The notes under the pieces are model-generated. The model made no database searches and was not told the DNA's origin. It saw only the letters and a program-made list of their open reading frames with translations. Of a stretch of 64,000 bases of DNA, positions 1 to 7,445 are shown in pieces (within the stretch, counting starts at the first letter, position 1; each line of letters opens with the position of its first letter). The position numbers were made by a program, and so were the translations under genes. Source of the DNA: Marinomonas ostreistagni (GTDB taxonomy: Bacteria; Pseudomonadota; Gammaproteobacteria; Pseudomonadales; Marinomonadaceae); the NCBI RefSeq assembly GCF_016461785.1, contig NZ_JAEMUH010000005.1:205223-269222 (forward strand). Reading direction: 5' to 3'.

Positions 1-73
1 AGTGTACGTTAGTCTGAATGGAAAATGTGAACTTTTCATGGGTTTTCAAGGGGCGAAATTATCGTAAAAGGGC

Positions 74-102
74 TTGCCGAATGGCGTTTAGACGCCTAAA
101 AT
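74..102 (+). promoter_or_regulatory. Probable sigma-70 promoter of rpmE
   Basis: A -35-like TTGCCG (74-79) and a -10-like TAAAAT (97-102) are separated by 17 bases, the ideal sigma-70 spacing. Transcription would begin near 109 and give rpmE an untranslated leader of about 100 bases. The call rests on sequence match only. Confidence 0.55.
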
Positions 103-121
103 ACGCGGCTCTTGGTACCAC

Positions 122-195
122 TGTACAATTGATGTACAACGAATCGTGCGGTGCTTAGCAACGATTACTGACTAAGTGGCGGCACACCAAACCTT
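122..195 (+). promoter_or_regulatory. Structured 5' leader of rpmE (candidate L31 leader)
   Basis: Two hairpins can be drawn in the predicted untranslated leader. One is formed by two TGTACA arms (122-127 and 134-139). The second pairs GTGC (146-149) with GCAC (182-185) and CTTAG (154-158) with CTAAG (172-176). Ribosomal protein L31 is known to have autoregulatory mRNA leaders in Gammaproteobacteria, so this may be one. I could not compare it with the published consensus. The rpmE ribosome-binding site (AAGGT) lies just downstream. Confidence 0.4.
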
Positions 196-208
196 AAGGT
201 AAAAAACG

Positions 209-424
209 ATGAAAAAAGATATCCACCCAAATTACTCAGCTGTTTCTGCAACTTGTACTTGTGGTAACACTCTTACTCTAAACTCAACACTAGGCAACGA
301 CCTGCACATCGACGTATGCAGCAACTGCCACCCTTTCTACACTGGTCAACAGAAAATGGTTGATACAGGTGGTCGTGTTGATCGCTTCAACAAGCGTTTC
401 GGAGCTCGTCGTTCTACTAAGTAA
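209..424 (+). CDS. rpmE: 50S ribosomal protein bL31 (zinc-binding form)
   Basis: This 71-residue protein is a component of the large ribosomal subunit, located at the bridge between the subunits. It has the four cysteines of the zinc-binding (C+) type: Cys16 and Cys18 (CTC), then Cys37 and Cys40 (CSNC). The N-terminal MKKDIHP and the C-terminal basic RFNKRFG segments match the family, and the length is normal. A Shine-Dalgarno-like AAGGT precedes the ATG. The gene is preceded by its own promoter and a structured leader. It is followed almost immediately by a strong terminator hairpin that lies inside the next coding sequence. Because bL31 of this type holds zinc, a zinc-independent paralogue may exist elsewhere, but none is in the window. 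Confidence 0.97.
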   Translation: MKKDIHPNYSAVSATCTCGNTLTLNSTLGNDLHIDVCSNCHPFYTGQQKMVDTGGRVDRFNKRFGARRSTK

Positions 425-440
425 TTGGTGGATGGCACGT

Positions 441-1208
441 ATGCTGATTCAAAAAAAGCGCCAAGTTTTCTTGGCGCTTTTTTTATGCCTATCACTTGAT
501 AGCTATGCTCAGTGTCTGGCCCAAGGGGAACTTCATCGCGCTGCGGTAAAACGTGTGATTGATGGTGATACCCTGCACCTGACCGATGGACGGAAAGTCC
601 GTTTAGTCGGCATCAATACACCTGAATTAGACCATGAACACGGCAAACACGATGCGTTTGCGCTAGAAGCCAAACAGCGTTTGGAAGTGCTTGCGGGAGA
701 TCATATTTATTGGCAAAGCGCCCAAGAAAGTGAAGATCGTTATGGTCGTAAGCTGTATTATTTATTTACGAAAGATCGAGCCTCGATATCAAGTCAGTTA
801 CTATCAGAAGGGCTTGGTTATCGTGTTGCGGTGCCGCCTAATATCGCTTACCAAGATTGCCTAGATAAGGCTGAGTACAGCGCAAGACAGGCGGAACGAG
901 GTGTTTGGCAGACACCGAAACCGTGGCAACCTAACTCCGGGTTCGCTCTAACGCAATCCAAAATCACCTCTGTCACGTACAATCGCGGCGGCTGGTGGTT
1001 GGAGACGGAACAAGATTTAGTGATCAATATTCCTCGCTACGCGGAGCAGTATTGGCACAAAAAAGACGTGTATTTTCTTCAAGGAAAGCTTGTTGAAGCA
1101 CGCGGTTGGCAATACCAACGCAAAAAACACCAAAAAGATCGCTTTAAATCGGTGGTTTTAACGGTGAAACATCCTCAAGACTTACGTAGAATTGAGGCGT
1201 CGCAATGA
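441..1208 (+). CDS. Secreted thermonuclease-family (SNase) nuclease
   Basis: This 255-residue protein is predicted to be an exported staphylococcal-nuclease-type enzyme that hydrolyses DNA and RNA. The N-terminus is signal-peptide-like: a basic KKR stretch, a hydrophobic LALFLCLSL core and a SYA cleavage site. The SNase domain covers roughly residues 35-155. It contains the calcium and catalytic motifs VIDGDT, VRLVGINTPE and DRYGR, holding the family's Asp, Arg, Glu and Arg residues. A C-terminal extension of about 100 residues is unassigned. ATG 441 is preferred over 432 because GGTGG lies nine bases upstream of 441 but abuts 432. An in-frame extension to 360 would overlap rpmE and has no support. 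The rpmE terminator lies inside codons 4-15, so expression probably depends on readthrough or an internal promoter. The stop overlaps the next small reading frame. Confidence 0.85.
   Translation: MLIQKKRQVFLALFLCLSLDSYAQCLAQGELHRAAVKRVIDGDTLHLTDGRKVRLVGINTPELDHEHGKHDAFALEAKQRLEVLAGDHIYWQSAQESEDRYGRKLYYLFTKDRASISSQLLSEGLGYRVAVPPNIAYQDCLDKAEYSARQAERGVWQTPKPWQPNSGFALTQSKITSVTYNRGGWWLETEQDLVINIPRYAEQYWHKKDVYFLQGKLVEARGWQYQRKKHQKDRFKSVVLTVKHPQDLRRIEASQ
451..484 (+). terminator. Rho-independent terminator of rpmE, inside the next gene
   Basis: A perfect 15-bp stem (451-465 with 470-484) has a TTTT loop, a GCGCCAAG core and a run of T on the 3' side. It begins only 27 bases after the rpmE stop codon. 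It lies within codons 4-15 of the downstream nuclease gene and therefore encodes part of that protein's signal peptide. Confidence 0.85.
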
Positions 1209-1318
1209 CGACATACTATATTTATAACGATAAGGCGTGTCTTCTAGGTGAATGCCACAAGCATTACTCACACCAGAAAGTCACCCAAATGCTGCAAAGC
1301 AACGAACAACACTACTAA
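1205..1318 (+). CDS. Small 37-residue hypothetical protein, overlapping SNase stop
   Basis: An ATG at 1205 overlaps the nuclease TGA (ATGA), the usual arrangement for translational coupling. It opens a 37-codon frame ending in TAA at 1316-1318. The product begins MTTYYIYNDKACLLGECHKH and is rich in His, Gln and Tyr, with two Cys and three His in a short central stretch that could bind metal. I recognise no family. The frame fills almost the whole gap up to the malic enzyme gene, which is mild support that it is real. Small size and lack of any homologue comparison keep confidence low. Confidence 0.4.
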   Translation: MTTYYIYNDKACLLGECHKHYSHQKVTQMLQSNEQHY

Positions 1319-1336
1319 TTAGACGGAATAACAAAA

Positions 1337-2605
1337 ATGGCAGAAGATCTAAAACAAGCGGCGCTTGAGTACCATGAGAAACCTGTACCAGGCAAACTAA
1401 ACATCACTATCAGCAAGCCAACAGCGACTTCACGTGATCTTTCTTTGGCATACAGCCCAGGCGTTGCTGAACCTTGCCGCGAAATCGCGAAAGATCCTGA
1501 AACGGCTTACCGTTATACTGGTAAAGGTAACCTAGTTGCCGTAATTTCTGATGGTTCTGCAGTATTAGGCTTGGGTAACATCGGTCCATTGGCTTCTAAG
1601 CCAGTAATGGAAGGTAAAGGTGTTCTATTCAAGCGTTTCGCTGGTGTTAACTCAGTAGACGTTGAAGTCGAAGCAGAAAGCCCAGAAGCCTTCATCGATA
1701 CCGTTGCACGTATTGCGAACACTTACGGTGGTATCAACCTAGAAGACATCAAAGCACCTGAGTGTTTTGAAATTGAGCGTCAGCTAATCGAGCGTTGTTC
1801 AATCCCTGTATTCCACGATGACCAACACGGTACAGCAATCGTAACGGCTGCGGGTCTTCTGAATGCGCTTGAACTGCAAGGCAAAGCCATCGAAGATGCG
1901 AAAATCGTATGTCTAGGTGCGGGTGCAGCAGCGACGGCATGTATGAACCTAATCATTGCTTGTGGCGCGAAACGTGAAAACATCTTCGTTCTTGACCGTA
2001 AAGGTGTGATTCACTCTGGCCGTGATGACCTAAATGAGTACAAAGCAACATTTGCTATCGAAACACCTGCTCGCACACTAGATGATGCGATCGAAGGTGC
2101 AGATGTATTCATTGGTGTATCAGGTCCTGATCTACTAACGGTTGAGCAGCTTAAGAAAATGGCCGCTAACCCAGTGGTATTCGCATGTTCTAACCCTGAT
2201 CCAGAGATCAACCCAGAAGCGGCACTGGCGGCACGTTCTGACTTGATCATGGCAACAGGCCGTTCTGACTACCCGAACCAAGTAAACAATGTACTTGGCT
2301 TCCCATTCATCTTCCGTGGTGCGTTGGACGTTCGTGCAACGAAGATCAACGAAGAGATGAAAGTGGCAGCGGTTCACGCTCTGAAAGATCTTGCGAAAGA
2401 GCCAGTACCACAAGACGTTATCACGGCTTACGGCGGTGCAGCGCTTGAATTTGGTAAAGAGTATATTCTACCGAAACCAATGGATGCACGTTTGCTAACA
2501 GAAGTATCAGCTGCGGTTGCAAAAGCGGCAGTGGATTCTGGTGTGGCGTCTCTACCATACCCAGACTTCTACCCGCTAGAGTCTCTAGACCGTTTCGAAG
2601 CGTAA
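1337..2605 (+). CDS. maeB: NAD(P)-dependent malic enzyme, short form
   Basis: This cytoplasmic enzyme oxidatively decarboxylates malate to pyruvate and feeds gluconeogenic growth with NAD(P)H and pyruvate. The 422-residue protein contains only the malic enzyme catalytic and NAD-binding domains. It lacks the phosphotransacetylase-like C-terminal half of the long E. coli MaeB (about 760 residues). Visible motifs include [12 protein letters not shown] near the N-terminus, the [11 protein letters not shown] metal and substrate region, [11 protein letters not shown], and the nucleotide-binding [12 protein letters not shown]. The first ATG has a weak GACGGA ribosome-binding site. The gene is followed by its own terminator and appears monocistronic. 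NAD versus NADP preference cannot be read from sequence. Confidence 0.93.
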   Translation: MAEDLKQAALEYHEKPVPGKLNITISKPTATSRDLSLAYSPGVAEPCREIAKDPETAYRYTGKGNLVAVISDGSAVLGLGNIGPLASKPVMEGKGVLFKRFAGVNSVDVEVEAESPEAFIDTVARIANTYGGINLEDIKAPECFEIERQLIERCSIPVFHDDQHGTAIVTAAGLLNALELQGKAIEDAKIVCLGAGAAATACMNLIIACGAKRENIFVLDRKGVIHSGRDDLNEYKATFAIETPARTLDDAIEGADVFIGVSGPDLLTVEQLKKMAANPVVFACSNPDPEINPEAALAARSDLIMATGRSDYPNQVNNVLGFPFIFRGALDVRATKINEEMKVAAVHALKDLAKEPVPQDVITAYGGAALEFGKEYILPKPMDARLLTEVSAAVAKAAVDSGVASLPYPDFYPLESLDRFEA

Positions 2606-2630
2606 TCTAGAAACGCTTTAAACCTATACA

Positions 2631-2663
2631 AAAGGCGATGAGTCATTGACCGTCGCCTTTTTT
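2631..2663 (+). terminator. Terminator after the malic enzyme gene
   Basis: AAAGGCGA (2631-2638) pairs with TCGCCTTT (2653-2660) around a 14-base loop that can pair further. A T run follows. It lies 26 bases past the malic enzyme stop and also serves the convergent LysR gene poorly, if at all. Confidence 0.75.
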
Positions 2664-2675
2664 GTTGCGTCGAGT

Positions 2676-3548
2676 TTAGATAGCGTTAAGAAAGTGCTCG
2701 GTGAGCGTTTTCATTCCTTTGGAAGCGTATTTATGACGATGCTGAACAATCGATAATTGGCGGTAAAAATGGTTTGGATAGGGCAATCTAGCAATACGCC
2801 CTAAATCTAAACGTGCTTGGGCGGCAATCAATGAGATGAATGACAGCCCTAAACCGTTCTCGACGGCCAGCATAATCGATTCAAGACTGCTAAATTCCAT
2901 GACTTGATTTACGTTTGTGAGTGCTGGGCGAATGTGTCGTTCGAATTGCTCGCGGCTACCTGAATAGGCTTCTCTAAGCACCCACGGCTGACCGTCCAGA
3001 TCCGTTAAGCTGATGCCACCTTTGTCTAAGAGAGGGTGGTTAGGCGCAGCAATTAAGACCATTTCATCCTGTTGCCACGGCGTTACTTGTAACTCTGCAT
3101 GAGTATTTTGACCTTCAACCAGTGCCATATCGAGTTCAAACCGCAGCAATTGCTGGCATAGAGTTTGAGTATTTGCTATTTGGATTTTGACTTGGCATGA
3201 AGTGGGTTTTGAGGCGAGTAAAGTTGGTAGCATATAGTTCCCGATGGTTTGGCTTGCGCCGATATTTAGCACTTCAGGTTGATCGTCATTAGAGCCAAAT
3301 AGCTGCTCGATTTCTTGTGCTCGTGAAAGCATTTCCTCTGCTAAGGGCAGCAGTAAGCGCCCCTGACTATTGAGCTTCAAGCGGCGCTGAACTCTATCAA
3401 AAAGTTCTGTCGCCAGTTGTTGCTCAAGTTGTTGCAATGTCTGTGACAAAGCTCCTTTCGATAAGCATAGCTCTTCGCTGGCTTGATTAAGATTGCCGAA
3501 GCGCGCGATGGCTGAAAAGGTCCGCAGCTGGTGTAGGGTCAGTTTCAT
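2676..3548 (-). CDS. LysR-family transcriptional regulator
   Basis: This is a 290-residue LysR-type regulator. The N-terminal winged helix-turn-helix (about residues 1-60) has the typical LRTFSAIARFGNLNQASEEL motif. The remainder is the periplasmic-binding-protein-like effector domain (about 90-290). The gene is transcribed divergently from the TDT-family transporter at 3652, with only about 100 bases between them. That arrangement usually means the regulator controls the transporter and itself in response to the transported anion. A GATTTTCTA direct repeat lies in the shared promoter region. The effector is unknown. Confidence 0.88.
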   Translation of the reverse strand: MKLTLHQLRTFSAIARFGNLNQASEELCLSKGALSQTLQQLEQQLATELFDRVQRRLKLNSQGRLLLPLAEEMLSRAQEIEQLFGSNDDQPEVLNIGASQTIGNYMLPTLLASKPTSCQVKIQIANTQTLCQQLLRFELDMALVEGQNTHAELQVTPWQQDEMVLIAAPNHPLLDKGGISLTDLDGQPWVLREAYSGSREQFERHIRPALTNVNQVMEFSSLESIMLAVENGLGLSFISLIAAQARLDLGRIARLPYPNHFYRQLSIVQHRHKYASKGMKTLTEHFLNAI

Positions 3549-3553
3549 GTTTT

Positions 3554-3593
3554 GATTTTCTAAATAGACTGTTTAAAACATATAGATTTTCTA
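3554..3593. promoter_or_regulatory. Divergent promoter region with repeated GATTTTCTA
   Basis: GATTTTCTA occurs at 3554-3562 and again at 3585-3593, 31 bases apart (about three helical turns). Between them is an 11-base palindrome, TGTTT-A-AAACA (3570-3580). This is a plausible LysR regulator binding region between the two divergent genes. No experimental motif is available to compare. Confidence 0.35.
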
Positions 3594-3651
3594 TTCAATA
3601 TAGCACGTTTAAGATGGTGTGATTGTTATTTGCTCTTATAGGAGAGATGCC

Positions 3652-4626
3652 ATGAATACTGTCAGACAAGCTTTGCTGAATGCCCCAACGCCCTTGGCAG
3701 GTCTGTCGTTAGGGATGGCCTCTCTAAGTGCTGTGCTACATCATGTTATGCCAGACCTTTGGTGGCTACGTTTGGGATTGTTGGGCTTTGCCGTGATGTT
3801 GCTACTATTGCTGACGACGAAGTTCATTTTACACCCTAAGAGTCTATGGCGAGATTTGTCCCACCCTGTGGTTGGCAGTGTGGTGCCCACCTTTGCCATG
3901 GCGGCGATGGTGATTTCTTTAGCGTTAACGGCTTGGTCTAGCGCCTTTGCCTTAGCATTATGGAGCGCTGCCGTGGTGGCTCACCTTATGTTTCTAGTGG
4001 CCTTTATTTGGCATCGCGTTCGTGCTCGTTCTTTAAAAGAGTTAATTCCTAGTTGGTTTGTACCGCCTGTTGGGTTGAGTGTTGCAGCACTAACCGTCCC
4101 TGATACACAGTACTTAGGCTTAGTGAAAGGCGTTGTCTGGTTTGGTTTGAGCAGCTACGCGGCCTTATTACCTTTTATGCTCTATCGACTGATTACTGGT
4201 GAAGGGTTACCGGATCAAGCTAAACCGACATTGGCCATTTTAGCGGCGCCAGCCAGTTTGACGTTGACGGCCTATTTAACGGTCATGGAACAACCTTCTT
4301 TCTTGCTGGTGATGATCTTGCTAGGTGTGGCATTGTTGATGACCTGTGTGATTTACGCTTCATTATGGCACTTACTGGCACTGCCGTTTAGTCCTGGTTA
4401 CGCAGCGTTTACCTTTCCTCTTGTAATCAGTCCAACGGCGTTATTCAAGGCGTCAGAGGTCTTTTCCCAGCATGTTTGGCTGTCAGAATATGCGAAGCAG
4501 TTGTATTGGATAGCCACGATAGAGCTGGTGATCGCCGGTTTGATGGTGGCCTATGTGGTGACTCGCTTCGCATGGTGCTATCTCATCAAGAGCCACGTAA
4601 GGCAAGGCGGTAGAGTAAGTGTCTAG
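3652..4626 (+). CDS. TDT/SLAC1-family transporter (TehA-like)
   Basis: This 324-residue inner-membrane protein has about ten hydrophobic segments and belongs to the tellurite-resistance/dicarboxylate transporter (TDT) superfamily, which includes TehA anion channels and sulfite exporters. The N-terminal NAPTPLAGLSLGMASLS motif is typical. The ATG at 3652 is chosen because GGAGAG lies six bases upstream; a longer frame to 3619 has no such site. The gene is divergent from a LysR regulator that probably controls it. The substrate cannot be assigned: tellurite, C4-dicarboxylate, sulfite and other anions are all known in the family. Confidence 0.8.
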   Translation: MNTVRQALLNAPTPLAGLSLGMASLSAVLHHVMPDLWWLRLGLLGFAVMLLLLLTTKFILHPKSLWRDLSHPVVGSVVPTFAMAAMVISLALTAWSSAFALALWSAAVVAHLMFLVAFIWHRVRARSLKELIPSWFVPPVGLSVAALTVPDTQYLGLVKGVVWFGLSSYAALLPFMLYRLITGEGLPDQAKPTLAILAAPASLTLTAYLTVMEQPSFLLVMILLGVALLMTCVIYASLWHLLALPFSPGYAAFTFPLVISPTALFKASEVFSQHVWLSEYAKQLYWIATIELVIAGLMVAYVVTRFAWCYLIKSHVRQGGRVSV

Positions 4627-4711
4627 GCTACGAAAAGTTCGTATGCGAAGTGTAAGAGAGACAGTCATTAGGCGGCATTTTGTCTATGGTTAAGTTATTT
4701 GCAGGAGAATA

Positions 4712-4909
4712 ATGTCTATGAAAATGATGATCCTATTAATCAGCTCTGTGTTAGTACTGTCAGGTTGTTCGGTACATCGTGTCGCTGGAGAAATTGCGGG
4801 TGTCGATGTGGAAGCAAGTCGAAGTGGTGACCATCATAAAGGGAATGATTCCCAGGATTCGGGGAAGTTTTGCCCACCTGGGCAAGCTAAAAAAGGCAAT
4901 TGTCACTAA
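4712..4909 (+). CDS. Small putative lipoprotein
   Basis: A 65-residue protein with a lipoprotein signal: MKMMILLISSVLVLSGC ends in a lipobox with the acylated cysteine at position 19. AGGAG lies five bases before the ATG. The mature part is short, hydrophilic and rich in Gly, Asp and His. It ends with a Cys-Pro-Pro-Gly motif (FCPPGQAKKGNCH) that I have the impression recurs in small lipoproteins of other proteobacteria. The two C-terminal cysteines may form a disulfide. The function is unknown. The gene is followed by a terminator shared with the convergent ompA gene. Confidence 0.7.
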   Translation: MSMKMMILLISSVLVLSGCSVHRVAGEIAGVDVEASRSGDHHKGNDSQDSGKFCPPGQAKKGNCH

Positions 4910-4926
4910 CCCTTTATAGCATGCAT

Positions 4927-4956
4927 AAAAAAACCAGACCGAAGTCTGGTTTTTTT
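4927..4956. terminator. Bidirectional terminator between lipoprotein gene and ompA
   Basis: A perfect hairpin, A-rich arm plus ACCAGAC, CGAA loop, GTCTGGT plus T run, can terminate both convergent genes because T runs occur on both strands. Confidence 0.85.
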
Positions 4957-4972
4957 GTATACGAGATAAACC

Positions 4973-5974
4973 TTAGTTAGGCATATCGTTTTCCATCGCT
5001 TCGCGAGAAGAGAAAGAAACCGTTGTTGCACGGCGATTCATCTGACGGTTCGCTTTCGTGTCGTTTTCCGCAATTGGGTACGCTTCACCGTAGCCAACAG
5101 TGTCTAGACGGCTAGCGTCAACACCGAACTCTTGTACTAGGCGATCAGCAACTGCTTGAGCACGCTTTTCAGACAGTTCTTGGTTGTAAGTGTCTGTACC
5201 GATGGCATCTGCGAAACCGCGGATTTGAGCCACTTGCTCAGGGTTATTTGCTAGGTAGTCTGCGATGCTCTGAAGATCCGAGTACTCAGACTGAGCAACG
5301 TGTGCAGAGTCGAAGGCAAACTGGATGTCGTATGGTAATACCGTTTTTACTGGTGCTGCTGCTGGTTCTGGCTCGACAACAGGTGCTGGTTCAGGCTCTA
5401 CAACTGGCGTTGGTTCTACTACGACAGGTGCTGGCTCAGCTTTTTTGCCGCCAAAAGCGTACATCAAACCTATGGTTGCCACTTGATCAGTGTGATCTGC
5501 TTCTAAGTCTTCTACCACACGGTAGTCAGCACGTAGAGAAGTATGCTCATTCAACGCGTATTTTAAACCACCACCCGCGTTTAGCTGAGTGTTGCCATCA
5601 CCGTCTAGGTTGTTGCTGTATTCAGTAGCACCCAAACCAGCGGCAACGTAAGGCGTTAAACTTGATTCATTAAAGAAGCTATATAGACCATCGATACGGT
5701 ATTGGTCCGCATCAATATCTTGTCCAGTGCTAAGCTCACTGTCTAAGTTTAAGTATGTGAACTCTACCGCCCATGGATTATCGAATTGGTAACCAAAGCT
5801 CAAACCAAACGCGCGATCATCTTCAATGTCGCGGTTGTTATCTGGAGCAGAGTAACCAATGCTAGGTGTTAAAGTGAAGCCGGCTGCTGGTTGGTCGGCA
5901 TGCGCTAAAGTCGTTGCAGCTGTTGCAGCAAGAATACTGCTAACAAGAGCGGTTTTTTTAAAGATGTTAGACAT
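4973..5974 (-). CDS. ompA: OmpA-family outer membrane protein
   Basis: This 333-residue major outer membrane porin-like protein links the outer membrane to peptidoglycan. It has a signal peptide ending in LAHA (about residue 26) and an OmpA-like eight-stranded beta-barrel region (about 28-175) with aromatic-ended strands. A Pro/Glu/Val-rich linker of repeated EPAPVV units follows (about 180-210). The C-terminal OmpA peptidoglycan-binding domain (about 213-325) has the RGFADAIGTDTYNQELSEKR and NRQMNRRA signatures. AAGGAGAG precedes the ATG. The gene stands alone, with a terminator downstream and a 270-base upstream region. The symbol is by family; orthology to E. coli OmpA versus OprF was not tested. 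Confidence 0.9.
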   Translation of the reverse strand: MSNIFKKTALVSSILAATAATTLAHADQPAAGFTLTPSIGYSAPDNNRDIEDDRAFGLSFGYQFDNPWAVEFTYLNLDSELSTGQDIDADQYRIDGLYSFFNESSLTPYVAAGLGATEYSNNLDGDGNTQLNAGGGLKYALNEHTSLRADYRVVEDLEADHTDQVATIGLMYAFGGKKAEPAPVVVEPTPVVEPEPAPVVEPEPAAAPVKTVLPYDIQFAFDSAHVAQSEYSDLQSIADYLANNPEQVAQIRGFADAIGTDTYNQELSEKRAQAVADRLVQEFGVDASRLDTVGYGEAYPIAENDTKANRQMNRRATTVSFSSREAMENDMPN

Positions 5975-6248
5975 GTCTCTCTCCTTAGGGGAATGTCATT
6001 AAATGATGTAAACAGTGTACATCAAGTTTTGAGTTTGTGTATGAGACAAGAAAGTGCAAGAAGTGTCTGCTTTGTGATGATCTTGAAGCATATTGACAAA
6101 AAATTGACACTCTTTGGCTTCTTTACACAATTCTCAGTTCGATACTCATTAAATTGGCTAATAATAGAGCGGGTTAATTACATGACTTTTGCACATCTTG
6201 CCCAGTGAATAGCCTGAACAAGGGGCAAAAGCGCTAATTGTGTACAAG

Positions 6249-7298
6249 CTAAAGATTCGCAATCGCCGTCAACATGGTTAAAAACGCATTGATGGACGCA
6301 ATTGAGGCTGACTCATGCATGGTGTGATACCCCGTTGTAGGGATCTGTAATGTTGTGCCATCCACTAAACCATTGGATGCGGCGATAATGCGCCCAAGCT
6401 CGGTACTACCTAATGAGTTGGGGGATTGTCCGCTAGCAACCAGTTTTTCGTTTTCCGCTTCCACATAACGGTTTTTAAACAAATAGCTAAAGCCAATGTC
6501 CTGACACAGTTTCTCAAGTAGTGCAGTACTTTCAGGGTTAAATGATGCGTTAGCATCTTTCTCACGCAGTACCAACAGTTGTTCATTAGCGCTTTCAATA
6601 TCTGGGAATGGACTGGTATCCACCACAAACAGGCGGTTAGTGGTACCACCGAAGCGACGGAACCACTCCAATAAGTAGCGCCAGCTCTTACCAGCTTCTT
6701 CCTGTGCGGTAAAGAAAGCCGTACCTTTAAACCCTAAACTGAATAAATGTACCAAAGCGGCTGCACTAAGTACGTTATCCAGTTGCCCTTCTAACCGGTC
6801 GCCGTTTTTCGACAGCGTATCTTCAAAAGCAACAGGAGTGCCTGCGACCACGCCTTCTAAGCCATCCACTTCGAAAATCAGGTTGTTACGAAACTCACAA
6901 ATGTAGCCGTTGCGGATGACGCCTTTACCACGATAGCCGCCTGACCATGTTTCATATGCGTAAACACGTTCTTGGTTGAAGCGCTCGGTAACCTTTGTCA
7001 TCAACTGTTCAGAGACGGAGTTGTTGAGTAAGTCAGTGCGGTTCGCGGAAACGAAGGCGGCATATTGAAACTCATTAGGGCCGGTACATACCAACCCATG
7101 GCGATCAATGTGTGCCGAAAACATAGTGCTAAATGGGTCGCTACCTTGGGCAACCAATACTCCTTCGTACCAGGTTACTTTGGCGCCACGTTCTTCTAGC
7201 TCACGCTGTAAAACGCGAAAGAAAGAATGCTCAGCACCGACTACGGATGGTGCGCGAATAAGGCCCTTTAGCAGATCAATAAACTCTTCGTTTAGCAC
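6249..7298 (-). CDS. M42-family (FrvX-like) metallopeptidase
   Basis: A predicted cytosolic di-metal aminopeptidase of 349 residues. The expected metal-site motifs appear in order: SAHIDRHG, GQLDN (bridging Asp), TAQEEAG (catalytic Glu pair), VVDTSPFPD, and a C-terminal GYHTMHES histidine. These match peptidase families M42/M20 of the MH clan. The GTG at 7298 is chosen as start because GAGAGG lies six bases upstream; the TTG at 7304 overlaps that spacer. The gene lies downstream of tctCBA, separated by about 150 bases and a hairpin, so it is probably a separate unit. Substrate preference is unknown. Confidence 0.78.
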   Translation of the reverse strand: MLNEEFIDLLKGLIRAPSVVGAEHSFFRVLQRELEERGAKVTWYEGVLVAQGSDPFSTMFSAHIDRHGLVCTGPNEFQYAAFVSANRTDLLNNSVSEQLMTKVTERFNQERVYAYETWSGGYRGKGVIRNGYICEFRNNLIFEVDGLEGVVAGTPVAFEDTLSKNGDRLEGQLDNVLSAAALVHLFSLGFKGTAFFTAQEEAGKSWRYLLEWFRRFGGTTNRLFVVDTSPFPDIESANEQLLVLREKDANASFNPESTALLEKLCQDIGFSYLFKNRYVEAENEKLVASGQSPNSLGSTELGRIIAASNGLVDGTTLQIPTTGYHTMHESASIASINAFLTMLTAIANL

Positions 7299-7397
7299 AC
7301 ACAACCTCTCTATGAATGTGGTGTTATAAAAATGCGATCATAGGTTTTTTGTTCCAGAATGGAAGCGGTTTATGGTGAGTTTTCAGATCGTTTTGAT

Positions 7398-7427
7398 TCG
7401 ATAACACGGTGAAAACCGTGTTATCGA
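7398..7427. repeat. Perfect 13-bp hairpin downstream of tctA
   Basis: TCGATAACACGGT (7398-7410) pairs perfectly with ACCGTGTTATCGA (7415-7427) around a GAAA loop. It lies between tctA and the peptidase gene on the minus strand. Neither strand has a strong T run, so it may be a weak terminator, an mRNA-stabilising structure or an operator for the peptidase gene. Confidence 0.55.
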
Positions 7428-7445
7428 TATAAGGGAGGGTAATGG

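Noticed and set aside
360..440. Upstream extension of the nuclease frame to 360
   Set aside because: It overlaps the end of rpmE, has no ribosome-binding site, and would spoil the signal peptide.
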